This document shows positions 48,230 to 58,927 of a stretch of 64,000 nucleotides of DNA, in pieces. Under the pieces are notes generated by a model. That model saw nothing but the letters and a program-made list of their open reading frames with translations. It had not been told where the DNA came from and ran no database searches. Position 1 is the stretch's first letter; the number at the start of each line of letters is the position of its first letter. The translations under genes and the position numbers were made by a program. Where the stretch lies: contig NW_026262679.1 in the NCBI RefSeq assembly GCF_021869535.1, positions 78,179,143 through 78,243,142 of the forward strand, given 5' to 3'. Origin of the DNA: Mytilus californianus (taxonomy: Eukaryota > Mollusca > Bivalvia > Mytilida > Mytilidae).

Positions 48230-48325
48230 GGAAATATTGTCGATAATCAAGGGTTGTCAATAACAGAAATTAGAGCTTCGCAAGATGAGGAATATCTTGC
48301 TAGTCTAAATGCTGACAGGAAGAAG
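48230..48325 (+). CDS. Exon-like piece resembling UBX/FAF-type linker
   Basis: A 96 bp, 32-codon segment bounded by ATTATAG and AAG|GTATC, phase 0 at both ends and open throughout. The peptide includes ITEIRASQDEEYLASLNADRKK, split here as ITEIRASQ and DEEYLASLNADRKK. The pattern QDE-YLASL-AD-K recalls the charged linker preceding the UBX domain in FAF2/FAF1-like proteins and similar segments in bivalve ubiquitin-related proteins. That resemblance is from memory. No adjoining exon with a UBX or thioredoxin-like domain was found within the window, so this is either one exon of a long-intron gene or a relic. Coding character is stronger than anywhere else outside transposons. Confidence 0.45.
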
Positions 48326-48981
48326 GTATCATTCGTTATATTTGTTATATCTCTGATTGAGTAATTGACGAATGTCTCAAATTTTAGAAGCACGTACATG
48401 TATTTAGACACACACAATAATATTAATGCTATCACAAGGTTTTCTGTATTTGAACGCTATCTTTGTACCTTTTAAGTTTGTGTCTGGTACCGTAACACAT
48501 GTACCATCCACGGATTTTTAAAAAATAAATTTGAATACTTTTTGGTTCTTCCTTTAAATGAATACAAACAAACTAATCCCAAACTAAAATAGTCAGTTGT
48601 ATACTATAGGCAACTAAAGAAACTATACAAGGCAATGTATTTTCCATATATAATGAAATTGGATACGCTATACCAAGGTAAATAATTGCCCTATTGGTCT
48701 AATTTTTACAGAGTGCTATTTTCTTATCATATTAAATCATTGGTTTAAGGCAAAAACGCTAATGTTTAAATTAAGAAATAAAATAAAATTCAGAAGATGT
48801 TGTATAAACAATAAAAATCAAAACCAAGAAATAATCAGAGATTATCAAAGACTCATTAAACAAAAAGACATTTACAACAACAGTAAAAAAACCAATACGA
48901 ATCCCATTAAAAACCAGGTGTTTCGGAACACGAGAAGGGCAAGCATGTAATATCTACTGCTAATGAGAACTATGATCCGGG
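48326..48981. other. Unassigned DNA
   Basis: AT-rich. A 62-codon Lys/Asn-rich frame at 48762-48950 has no motif. It could be an intron of whatever owns 48230-48325. Confidence 0.5.
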
Positions 48982-48986
48982 GGATT

Positions 48987-49119
48987 CAGAGGCGGATTAA
49001 GGGGGAGGGGGCGGGCCCCCTTATGTGGGAAAATTTTGGTTGATTAGATAGGGAATCATTGGAGTCTGACTGGAGCAAATATACATTTCCGTTTTTGGAC
49101 ATTTTTGGATCCGCCACTG
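48987..49119 (-). mobile_element. MITE3 copy b (133 bp)
   Basis: CAGAGGCGGATT ... GGATCCGCCACTG with G/C runs inside, flanked by the 5 bp direct repeat GGATT (48982-48986, 49120-49124). Inverted relative to copy a. Confidence 0.85.
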
Positions 49120-49124
49120 GGATT

Positions 49125-50360
49125 ACTCCTTATATTTTTAGTGGTATGCGTGTAAAGCAAAACATTGTCGTTTGTTCGTCCCTGCTGATTAGATCAGGGT
49201 CACTCTTTGTTTTTAAATTCACTGTCAAAAACAAAAATAGAACAAGGTAAGTCTTCCAATATTTTGCTATTTAGAGCAGGGTATAAGTTAAATTCAAAAT
49301 GATGGCCAGTTATCCCCAGGGACTATTAATCCAGAAACCAAATCATGTAATGTAACGCCATTAAAAGCCACAGAGCGTATACCTTCATGAACTTACAATT
49401 TACCATGTAAAAAGATCGTTTTATTTCCATTCTTTAGGAAAAGAAACCATTTAATTTAATGCTTGGCTTGGCTTTCTAACTATTCAGTCGAAGTCACTGC
49501 ATGTTGAATGCCATTTAGAGGAAAAGAGTCTGACGTGCAAAATTACAAAATTTGCAAGACAAATACGTTTATTGAACTTTCTCCCTAACTTACATCAGGA
49601 GCTAACAATTATCAGACGCAGGAGGAAAGTTGGCACAATAGTAAAATAAATTTGAAGTACTAGTATTACATATTAACCAAAGGAGCCAACCCTGTAGATT
49701 CCAGAGCACCACACTTCTAAAGAACGAACACTTGGTGTGATTACAGTGAACCAGTCGTTAATCGTTTTCATTTAGATTTTCCAGAAAACATTCTTACAGC
49801 AATACACTATCAAGGCTTCGATATAACATACCTAATGCCAGTGTGCCAAATCTAACAAAATCAAACATAATTTTATATGTAGTTCGTGACAAGAATATAC
49901 TAGTTAGTATTCAGTTGACAAATTTAGCATTTTTATGACTGTAAGGTAGATAGGGTGTCTTCCTCCATCTTGGATTTTGAAATATCAGAAAACCATCGGT
50001 CTAGATCTTTAATAAAATGTGCAGATAATTCAGATAAAGTTACTTTTACAATAGAATGTGTTAGGTTTTTACTTATTTATTATATAGCAAGAAAACGAGT
50101 TCCGTGACCCCATTGTTTTCTTTTTCTTATCTGAAAGCATATTATTAGAGCTTTCTTCTCATATTTTATTCTATGGTGTAGTTTTCGTTTTAAAGTGGAA
50201 AATAGGGTTTTCCATGCATATTCTAAACAAAATCTATCAATTTTGCACGACCTGTAAAATAAAATAAGCACTGTGACCCATTCTTTTTATTAATATATAA
50301 ACTACATTCTTACAAATTATTATTTTTCTTTTATTTAAGAATCGAATTTTTCTTATTTTA
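49125..50360. other. Unassigned DNA
   Basis: AT-rich, with no repeat or gene recognised. A half MITE3 end (GGATCCGCCACTAAG) is isolated further on at about 50698-50712. Confidence 0.5.
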
Positions 50361-50470
50361 AATTTATTGGGGTGTAAAAGCGTTGACCGAAGTACATTTT
50401 GTATGAAGCGCGGAAGCTCTTCATTCTAAAAATGTATGCACGGTCAACGCTTTTGCAACCCTATAAAATT
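50361..50470. repeat. Near-perfect 110 bp palindrome
   Basis: The arms run almost base for base from AATTTATTGGGG to CCCTATAAAATT. The best-paired core is AAAAGCGTTGACCG (50376-50389) with CGGTCAACGCTTTT (50441-50454). The centre pairs ATGAAG with CTTCAT. It could be a fold-back MITE or a long RNA hairpin. No ORF. Confidence 0.75.
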
Positions 50471-50999
50471 ACTAAAAGAAGTATTCAAGACTTATAATTA
50501 CATTTTTCATTATAGGATCATGACAACACAATTTTTATGAAGCTTTTATTTTATTTACCTGGGCACTTTATTGTGGAAGCTCGTGTCATCATGAAAGTTA
50601 CATTTTATTTAGAATTGAAGGTCGATTTATTTTAGCTTTATATTTTGATAAAACTGTACAAAACTGGCTTAATTTTATCACCCTTTAAACAAATGGTGGA
50701 TCCGCCACTAAGTCTTTGACTGTTTACAATAAAAAAGAAAAATTCACTGATACATCATCTTTAAAGCGTACTAGCATGTACTCTTCTATAGTATTCAGCA
50801 TTAATACTTTAATAACTGATTAGAATGGAGAACAATGTATATAAAATTACATGCATGCCATAAACGAAATTAAAAAAATAATTTCTAAGCTCCTCCCTAC
50901 CTCCCTAAAAATGAGACATCCTTCATTGTCAGTATGGATAAGCTCCTCCCATTATGTGCAATATTGACATTTGATTAGTCCTTCCCTGTCATATACTGT

Positions 51000-51203
51000 A
51001 TTATGAAATGTATTTGCGAAATGAAATTGCAAATGGTGCAAATGCTACAATTTGTTGCTTTTGCTGTAATTTACTCTTGACCCTTTTGATACGTGAGAGA
51101 ATAGCAAATGCTACATTTAAAACAAAAATAGCAATGATTTTGCAGTTTTAATTTTCGCATTTGCAGTTACAATTGTCGCATTTGCAGTTACAATTACCGC
51201 ATT
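51000..51203. repeat. CATTTGC-rich repeat at the array junction
   Basis: Three tandem copies of a roughly 24 bp unit (GCATTTGCAGTTACAATT) at about 51155-51203, preceded by GCAAATG motifs in the opposite sense (51030-51110), giving an inverted-repeat character. It abuts alpha 11 directly. Confidence 0.65.
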
Positions 51204-52848
51204 TGACCTTGACCTCATATTTATTAATCAGTATAGTTTTTGTGACACATGAAATAAGATTTCCATATCAAAGGTTGTCTGTGATAAATGAATAAGCAGA
51301 AGTGTTCTATTTGTTTATGTCGCATCTACTTTTATTGTAAAGAGAGAAAATAGAAAAAATGGCAACAAGTTTAAACTCTGTTACATAATATGCATATTTT
51401 ATAGTTGTCTACAAGATAATCTTGATAATCTTGACTGACTGAATAGAAATTTGAGTAAGTACACGCAGTAGTTAGATACTATTCATGATACGCATGGCGA
51501 AGTTAAGCCGGTCTCTGTGTTTAGGGTTCACAGATGCTATACCTCCCTTTTAGGTATAGTAACATCCCCTACCATACGTATCAAGTATCTGCTACTATTT
51601 GTACGAACTGAGTGCGTATAATCAGTGAGCCTGAGACTGGTGGCTCAGTCTGACCAAGCGTGATGGCTAGGTAAAAAAACATCTTCACGACTGAGTCTAG
51701 CCTTTTGGCTCAGTCTACCAAATGAGCCTAGCCTGGCGGCTCAGTCTGACCAAGTGCGGTGGCTAGGTCATTTTATTAACATTTTAGTTGAAAAATGAGG
51801 GATATTTTACCTAATTTTTTTATCCATTTGGGAATGGGGGGCAAAGGGAATATTTACTTTTTTTGACAAATTTTTAAATTGTACAGGATACTGTTTTTAT
51901 CTTTTTTCAGTTAAAATTAAGCCCCCAAGTCAAATCATAGACTTAAAAACTGGTACTCCAAAAGGAAAAGATATGTGTCTTACTGTGGGCATTTGTCTTG
52001 GTGAACTAGCACCTTATTGTCCAGCTAACCCACAGGCCGGCTAGCTAATACAAGCAAACAGGTGTTTTTTTTAAATACCATTTGGCATTTTTAAACTTTG
52101 GCATTATTTCATTTGACTTTTTGCATTAAATGTTAACTACTTGGATTTTATTACCATTTGGCATTTTTCATTTACATTTTTTTCATTTTTTGCAACATAT
52201 TTTTTCATCAACACACCAAAAACACTTCAAAATTAAGAATTAAATATACACTTTTGGCATTCATAATGAATACCAATCGAAATAGCATTCTATTTTCAAA
52301 TTTACATTACACAATTTGGCTTTCTATAACCTTGGCTGTTAATCTTTTGTACGGATGCTATGATGACCATTATGTGTAGTTAAATAAAAAAAACTACATT
52401 TTTCAAAAGTGGCTCAGTATCATATATCTAACATATTTCATGTCAGTTACTTTTAAATTTCGTTCATATTTCTAAAATCTTATTCCACTTTTGGTATATC
52501 TTATAAAAATTGTATTCATCTACTAACCAAGTTTTTTGATAGGGACTTAACACCAAGCAGAAGGGGAATAGGTGATAGGTGGCTAAGGTTGTTATTAAAG
52601 GGTGAAAGGGTGAGGAAAGGAGGGAGAAAAAGAGAATGATTGAGAGGGTGAGGGTATATAATTGAGAGTGGTATGTAGAGAGGGAGAGAAGGTGTGAGAG
52701 AATGTGATTTCATAGTAAAGACATGATGTACTGGTCTAATGGAAGTACAGTTTTCTGTTTAGTCTCATGTAGTTTCTGTTTTCTTCAGTAATCTGTTAAT
52801 TTTGAATAATGAAATTACTGCTGTCTAACATTTCACAGGTTAACAGCC
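51204..52848 (+). repeat. Alpha unit 11 (5'-truncated)
   Basis: Array sequence resumes at TGACCTTGACCTCAT, in the half-site cluster. Three diverged minisatellite repeats (51625-51770), B starting at 51911, purine tract at 52555-52710. Confidence 0.85.
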
Positions 52849-52991
52849 TTTCTTGTTACTATTTATGTGCTGCTTATATATAAACATTGTAGCACTTCTT
52901 TTGACTAGATAGAGTTGTAGCTTTTCATCAATTTTAGCAGCAGTTTCTGTATATATATATATGTTTAAACGTTGTTTTCAATTTAGACTTG

Positions 52992-53035
<44 letters not shown>

Positions 53036-54412
53036 CATCCTGTCTATTTCGGATTGACACCAGGTTCTTAATTTTTTTTTAGATATCGAGAAATTTTCTT
53101 TTCTTTAAATAATCTGAATTGGAATTCATATTTAGCTGTTATGTTTCTCTTTAAATCCTTTTCAGGCAGATCATGATTTTGTGGATGATTTACAAATTTG
53201 GGGATATCAATATACTGTTGTTCAATCACTGACAACTGTCCACCAGCTTTAAAATGAAGTGGATGTACTCAATTATAAGCCACTGTACAGCCTTCAAAAT
53301 CGTAAAAAATACATACTTGATAGTCAGCTATGAAAGGCCCCATCATGAAAAATGTGAAACAATTCAAACAAGAAAAATAACAGCCTATTTATTAAGTTTC
53401 ATGTTTATGTTGAGCATGCTGGGGACAACCTGCCTGATGGAGAATGGTCCACCTCCTCCGAGAAAATAAGGATAAGCAAACAAAGACAACTAACAACACA
53501 TGGTCAAGATCCCTGCCTGACTGTACAGGAGCACAATGTGTCGTGCTTAAACCAGATTTATGTGCATATAATCCTTCCATCTTTGTCTATCAAGATGGTA
53601 TAACTGCAATGAATGGACAAAAGTTGAAAAAATAATCCAAAAGATTGGAAAATAGGTAGCCTCTGTGACAGTTCATTGCAATATCATTATTTAAATTTGG
53701 CTTTTAATTATAATTTTGGTTATAATTTTATATCTATTATATTTATTAAAGTTCAAGCGATGATTCACCTATATAATTTTTGGATTTTTGCTATCTTTCA
53801 ATTTTACACATGATTATAACAAGATTTTTTTATCTTTACAGAAAGTATATAACGGTTACTCGCGTTAAGTGCACAGGAGACAAAGTAAAACACATGGAAA
53901 TGACAGATGACGGCAGATGTCGGACTTGAATAGATAAGCAGTTTGGAAATTTTAGTGTGAGAAGAGCTAATACTGCTGAAAAAATCTAAAACATACAGGT
54001 AGGAGACTACAATAGAAATGTATTTACTCTCAACACAATACAAAATCCATCTTATTCCAGAAATATCATTTTCATGATACTTTTTTGTAATTTCAAATTT
54101 CAAATTTCAAAACGTAAAAATATATGCTTTAAATTAAAAATGTCTTTTGATAAGGATTTTTTGTTCATATATATGAAAATGACTGAAACCAGATTTTTCC
54201 ATTACCTGTTATGAGTAAAATACTGGCTAACAACTTATAGATTAATCAATTATTAATTGATTGTTGTTTGCTTTATTTCCAGTAGCAAATATTTCATGCA
54301 AATTCAGGACGATCCGGCTACATGTTTTTTTTTCATTTTTGTCATTTAACAGTGCAACCACTTATGATAAGTTACTGCTGTCTTAAATTTCCCAGTTTAA
54401 CAGCCTTTTCAA
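52849..54412 (+). repeat. Beta unit 5
   Basis: Beta head containing an expanded TA tract (52945-53032), dispersed-repeat-like body, exon-like A4 (53842-53998), and an extra approximately 65 bp inserted near 53748-53812. Array similarity ends near 54412. Confidence 0.85.
52945..53032 (+). repeat. TA microsatellite with a 30 bp LINE-C 3' fragment
   Basis: TA repeats interrupted at about 52961-52992 by CGTTGTTTTCAATTTAGACT and flanking bases, the same sequence that precedes the TA tract of LINE-C at 44615-44640. Lies inside the head of beta 5. Confidence 0.7.
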
Positions 54413-54699
54413 TTTTAGCATTTGTGCTAATTTTAACACGGTTGTTGTCTTAAATAGAAGTGGCCGCACTTGTGTTCAGTCTTAAAATTTAAATATGGAT
54501 AGTGTATTTAATGAAAATGCGAAACATATATAAATATCGAGACTGAACATGAATGCGGCCAATCCCATTTCGACAAAAACCATCTGAAAAGTGATGTTTA
54601 ATGGCATATTTGATAGATTTTTCATATTTAAACTTGAATTTGAGCGTTTGTAATGACCAAATCAGTTCAAATCTTTAACATAAACTGATTGAATTGAGT

Positions 54700-55390
54700 G
54701 AAGTATACACTTAAGTGTTTAAAAAATGATTTTTTTTTTCATCAGATGAACTTCGAATCTTCTGCCGAAATTAGCTCTTACCGGACTTCTCCATAAACCA
54801 GACTTGGCCACAATCATCATCAGAGGATGTATTTTAAAAAATTTGTCCAATGATGGCTGACTTAGCTAAAAGTAGAATATAGGGGTAAAATGCAAGTTTT
54901 ATCAATCATCATGAAAACTGTTAAATAGAGAAAAATCTGACAGGAGCTTAAATATTCCGAATGATGGGATCTACCTATTATCTATTTACATCAAAACTGT
55001 TCGACAACTTCTTACAGGAGTTTCTGTTTTTAAATGATGAATTTTAACATTTTTTTTATCGTTTTTGTCTATTATTTTGAAAACAATAATAGATAGAGAG
55101 AAACATTTAACATAAAAAAGATCAGCAACACAAGATCTACAACAAATGGACTTGGTTGATTGGTAAGCTGATTTTTAATTGGAGTTATTGCCCTTTAAAG
55201 ACGATTTTGATTTGTTTTTTGCGTTTTTGTCTAATATCAAAAATAGCATTATAGATAGAAAGAAACTTTAGATTACAAAAATTATCAACAAGACAAGATT
55301 ACAAAAAAATCAACATAGTTGAATTCGTTTGACGACCCCTAATTAGAGATGTTACCCTTTAATGACGATTTTGGGTAACAATCGTCATTT
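54700..55390 (-). repeat. R3-related repeat, reverse orientation
   Basis: Reverse-oriented blocks such as GGAGTTATTGCCCTTTAAAG (55181) and a tandemly repeated approximately 170 bp segment (about 55060-55200 and 55230-55385, each with ATAGATAGA-GAAAC). Decayed; no coding potential. Confidence 0.55.
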
Positions 55391-55544
55391 AGTATTAACA
55401 TATATATTAATAAAGAATTAGCTTTGTATAGCTACAAGAGTAAATAGATAAGAAATATATAAGTAATTAAATAATTGGGATAAGAAAACAAGAGCAGTGC
55501 TGTTATTTTAATTCGTCTCCCTTAGTAGTTATTTAAGGGCAAAA

Positions 55545-56190
55545 CGCAGTTAGGAAAACAAACTTTAAAATGACACTCATAATTTTAAACCACCCTCTTT
55601 CCCTTCCTTTCTGACAAATAAGGCTTTATATTTGTGTTATGCATGTGTATATTTATGAAAAGAGCATCTTCCATAGATTTGATTTCCAATAGTTATAATG
55701 GTGAAATATAATCTCTTTTTGATGTAACCATGGCAACAATCTGCATTTTTTTGAAACAAAATATTGCAAAAAGGGGGGTAAAAATGTCACAAAGTCCCCA
55801 AGATTTGGTCCAAAGGAAAATTTCAATCCAATAGAGTGATACCTTTCCTAAAACCATAGACATTTATCTATCAAGTGGTCCAAAAAAATCATATGCATTT
55901 CTGCTCATTTTTCCATAAAATTGAATTGAAAAGTTCGAGGGTCAAGTCTTTGTTGAAAAACACTATAATAATTTCTGGACCTATGGGCGGTACGGATGTG
56001 AAAATACTGACTGTAAAACAGATAAATGGCCTATAAATCATGCTAAAAACAATCTTGATGTTCATGTAAACCCACTTGGAAGGCTTTACGATTCTTCAAC
56101 TATCTAAAAATCAATTTTATTGTTCAAATACTTTCATATTTAAAAAATTCACCATGGCCAAAATGCGAAACTAAACTTCTAACTGTGTAT
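55545..56190. mobile_element. MITE2 copy b (decayed)
   Basis: Interior collinear with 45931-46593 (CTTCCATAGATTTGATTT, ACCATGGCAACA, TATTGCAAAAAGGGGGGT), with eroded ends (CGCAGTTAG and CTAACTGTG recognisable). Target duplication not identifiable. Confidence 0.75.
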
Positions 56191-56286
56191 TTTGCGTAAA
56201 ATTGATAGAATAAAATAAGAATAATATTTGAAGCAAAAACGAAAAATCAAATTATTATTCTGACGTGTTCCTTTTTTATATTTCAG

Positions 56287-56513
56287 TGTATCTATGTCCC
56301 TTCAAATATCCTTTATCTATATATCATAAGGATGATATGTTTTCTAAACGAGTAAAATACGTGTCAGGTAGATTGTATAAGGATGAAAAAGTAAGGGTCA
56401 AATCCGGAACAAAAAAATATGTAAATACCAATTTAGATGATTTTCATTATATGTTTGTATTAAAGAATGTAATTAACTATCAATTATACAGTAAATCCAT
56501 CCTGTTCTTATAA
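56287..56513 (+). CDS. Candidate terminal exon, product unknown
   Basis: Preceded by a pyrimidine-rich tract ending ATTTCAG. It stays open for 75 codons (phase 1 entry) to a TAA at 56511-56513. The peptide contains KDDMFSKRVKYVSGRLYKDEK and similar charged segments, with a more protein-like composition than nearby frames. An AATAAA follows 63 bp later. No family recognised and no upstream exon identified, since the region just upstream is MITE2b. It may be the last exon of a long-intron gene or a relic. Confidence 0.35.
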
Positions 56514-56576
56514 ATATATCAGGGTACCTTGTTTGTGAAAGCTGTAGCAATAAGTTAATTGTAACAGCTTTAGACC

Positions 56577-56582
56577 AATAAA
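56577..56582 (+). terminator. Polyadenylation signal AATAAA
   Basis: Canonical hexamer 64 bp after the stop of the exon-like frame at 56287-56513. Isolated AATAAA is expected by chance in AT-rich DNA, so only its position gives it weight. Confidence 0.3.
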
Positions 56583-56599
56583 TCAATTATCATATTAAA

Positions 56600-58109
56600 A
56601 AAAAATCTTTGGATATAATTCATTTTTATTAAATTTTCATGATAGAGAGAAGAGGAAAGAAAAGGAAAGGAGAAAAAAAAGAATGATATGTTTTGGTTGC
56701 AATTGCCTATTTATTTCAAAGGACAAGACTTTAGCAAAAGTTTACAGACAACGAAGACGGGCGATAAGAGATGAAAAACTCAATTTGCCCTGTAGGCTAG
56801 GCTCGCAAAATAAAAGAGGGTTTAAAATCGTCTTATAAAGTCATTTTAACTTTTTTGTAATTTTTTATCTCAAAAAGTTTTGAAGTAAAATAACTGCGCA
56901 ATTTGCTTAAAGCTGACATTTGATGTTGTCCAGTTGTTCTGAAAAATTTTCGATTGATCAATACCTACTGACCACAACATTCCTGTCTTGCTCTAACTAC
57001 TTTATATATACATGTAGATATGCCTGGAAAAAACAGCATTTGTATTTCAAGTCAGAACAGGAGACAAAGTGGTTGGTGATTAACTGTAATTCACATGAGT
57101 AAAATATTGTATGTGAATTATTTAAGAAACATAATTTCTGTTCTTAAAAGGAATTCTAATTGGAAGAAAGAATTACAAGTTTAGTTTCAAAATTTCGGAA
57201 TTTTGATCCAAGGCACCAACACAGTGATGGTTGCTAGGCATTTTCTTACCATATTAGAAATGCTGCTAAAGTCTATTTTGACAATATTGACCCCGTATCT
57301 TTCAATTAGGATCTATATCATAGTTCATATTAATCTGAACATAAATATGTATGGTTGCTAGGTACTTTTATATCAAGTAATGGTCGTTGATAAGAATTTA
57401 TGACATGACCTTGACGTCCGGAATTTTGCTTTATATTATCAAGGTCATCAATTACCTTTGACCTTTTGGTCAACCTTAAGATCATTGAATGCACAACAAG
57501 TTTCAAGTGATTTTCATCCTTTATCTGTCACTGTTTTTGAGCTATTTTAATGACAAGGACAAAATAACAAGAATGACACTTTCAGATTTCCATAGCAACC
57601 ACCCTAGTAACCTATTCCCCAATACTTTATTAATAAACTATTCCTTGGCAACAGTGATAGTTTACATTTATTACCTCAATATAATTGGTTGTGGATGCAA
57701 AAGTGTGAAATTTTGTCATGCAAAATGCCTATAATTTGCCTCATTAAATACAATAAAAACTCCTTTATTTCAATCAGCGCTGCCCCCTTCTTCTCTTTTT
57801 ATCAGAATTTTATTTATATCTTATATCTTACTCATTAAGTGTTATATTTTAATGAACAAATGTCAATATATTCATCAAAATTGAAATGTGTGCATGATAA
57901 CTACTTAAAAGGGGTCATTTTTGTTCGTCAAAATATGCATTTGTGAGGGAAAATACAATTGCAACAGGGACATAAACACATTTTTTGTCAACATATTTCT
58001 GGTTTCTTTATCGATAGCTACCAACAAACAAAATTTCAAGAAAATCTGAGACTATGCATGCCGCAACTTGGTTGGTGGTTACAGAGAATTTTTATCAAAA
58101 TGCGGAAAG
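56600..58109. other. Unassigned DNA
   Basis: AT-rich. 57150-57620 looks like an old repeat (GTTGCTAGG twice on the plus strand at 57231 and 57353, then GCAACCACCCTAG at 57595, and several TGACCTTGA-like motifs near 57407 and 57460). The 81-codon frame at 57489-57734 falls inside it and is not supported as a gene. Confidence 0.5.
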
Positions 58110-58927
58110 AATGATATTGCAATTAACTGTCACAGATGCTACCTAATTTCCAATCTTTTGGATTATTTTTTCAACTTGTGTCCAGTCATTGCAACTATAC
58201 CATATTGATAGACAAAGATGGAAGGATTATATGCACATAAATCTGGTTTAACCCCAGCACATTGTGCTCCTTTACAGTCAGGCAGGGATCTTGACCATGT
58301 GTTGTTAGTTGACTTTGTTTGCTCATCTTTATTTTCACGGAGGAGATGGACCATTCCCCCATCTGGCAGGTTGTGCCCAGCATGCTCAACATAAACATGA
58401 AACCTAATAAAAAGGCTGTTATTTTTCTTGTTTCTTGTTTGAATTGTTTCACATTTTTCATGATGGGGCCTTTTATTGCTAACATTGTTAAAGGCTGTAC
58501 AGTGGCTTATATATTGATATCAGTATATTGATATCCTCAAATTTGTAAATCATCCTCAAAATCATGATCAGCCTCAAAAGGACTAAAAGAGAAACATAAC
58601 AGCTTAATATGAATTCCGATTCAGATTATGGAAAGAAAAGAAAATTTCTCAATATCTAAAAGAAAAATTTAGAACCTGGTGTCATTCCGAAATAGACAGG
58701 ATGTATATATATATATATATACAGAAGCTGCTGCTAAAATTGATGAAAAGCTACAACTCTATCTAGTCACTGAGAAGTGCTACAATGTTTATATATAAGC
58801 AGCACATTAACAGTAACAAGAAAGGCTGTTAACCTGTGAAATTTAAGACAGCAGTAACTTATCACAAGTGGTTGCACTGTTAAATGACAAAAATAAAAAA
58901 AAAACAAACATGTAAACTAAAAATTTT
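58110..58927 (-). repeat. Beta unit 6, inverted outlier
   Basis: Reverse complement of beta: body (CATGTGTTGTTAG near 58296), TA tract (58702-58722), head, and beyond it the acceptor-like end of a preceding beta (GGTTGCACTGTTAAATGAC). Exon-like A is not included. It lies 3.7 kb outside the direct array. Confidence 0.85.

Larger units (their letters stand above)
10858..54412 (+). repeat. Alpha/beta tandem array (whole)
   Basis: Region built from two modules that share a roughly 330 bp head beginning GGTTAACAGCCTTTCTTG. Alpha order: head, AGGTCA-type half-site cluster, a 71-codon open stretch, hairpin minisatellite, exon-like B, AT-rich CATTTGGC stretch, purine-rich tract. Beta order: head, a dispersed-repeat-like segment starting ACAACTGTCCACCAGC, exon-like A, AT-rich tail, and a short acceptor-like segment TTTAACAGTGCAACC. 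Both modules end in ACTGCTGTCT...TTTCACAG and run into the next head. Six alphas are contiguous at 11861-26230. Diverged beta/alpha pairs (about 3.7 kb period) follow, interrupted twice by unrelated DNA. No open frame spans a unit. Confidence 0.9.

Noticed and set aside
57489-57734. 81-codon frame as a membrane protein
   Set aside because: Inside an apparent old repeat; hydrophobicity is explained by AT-rich codons; no start or splice support.
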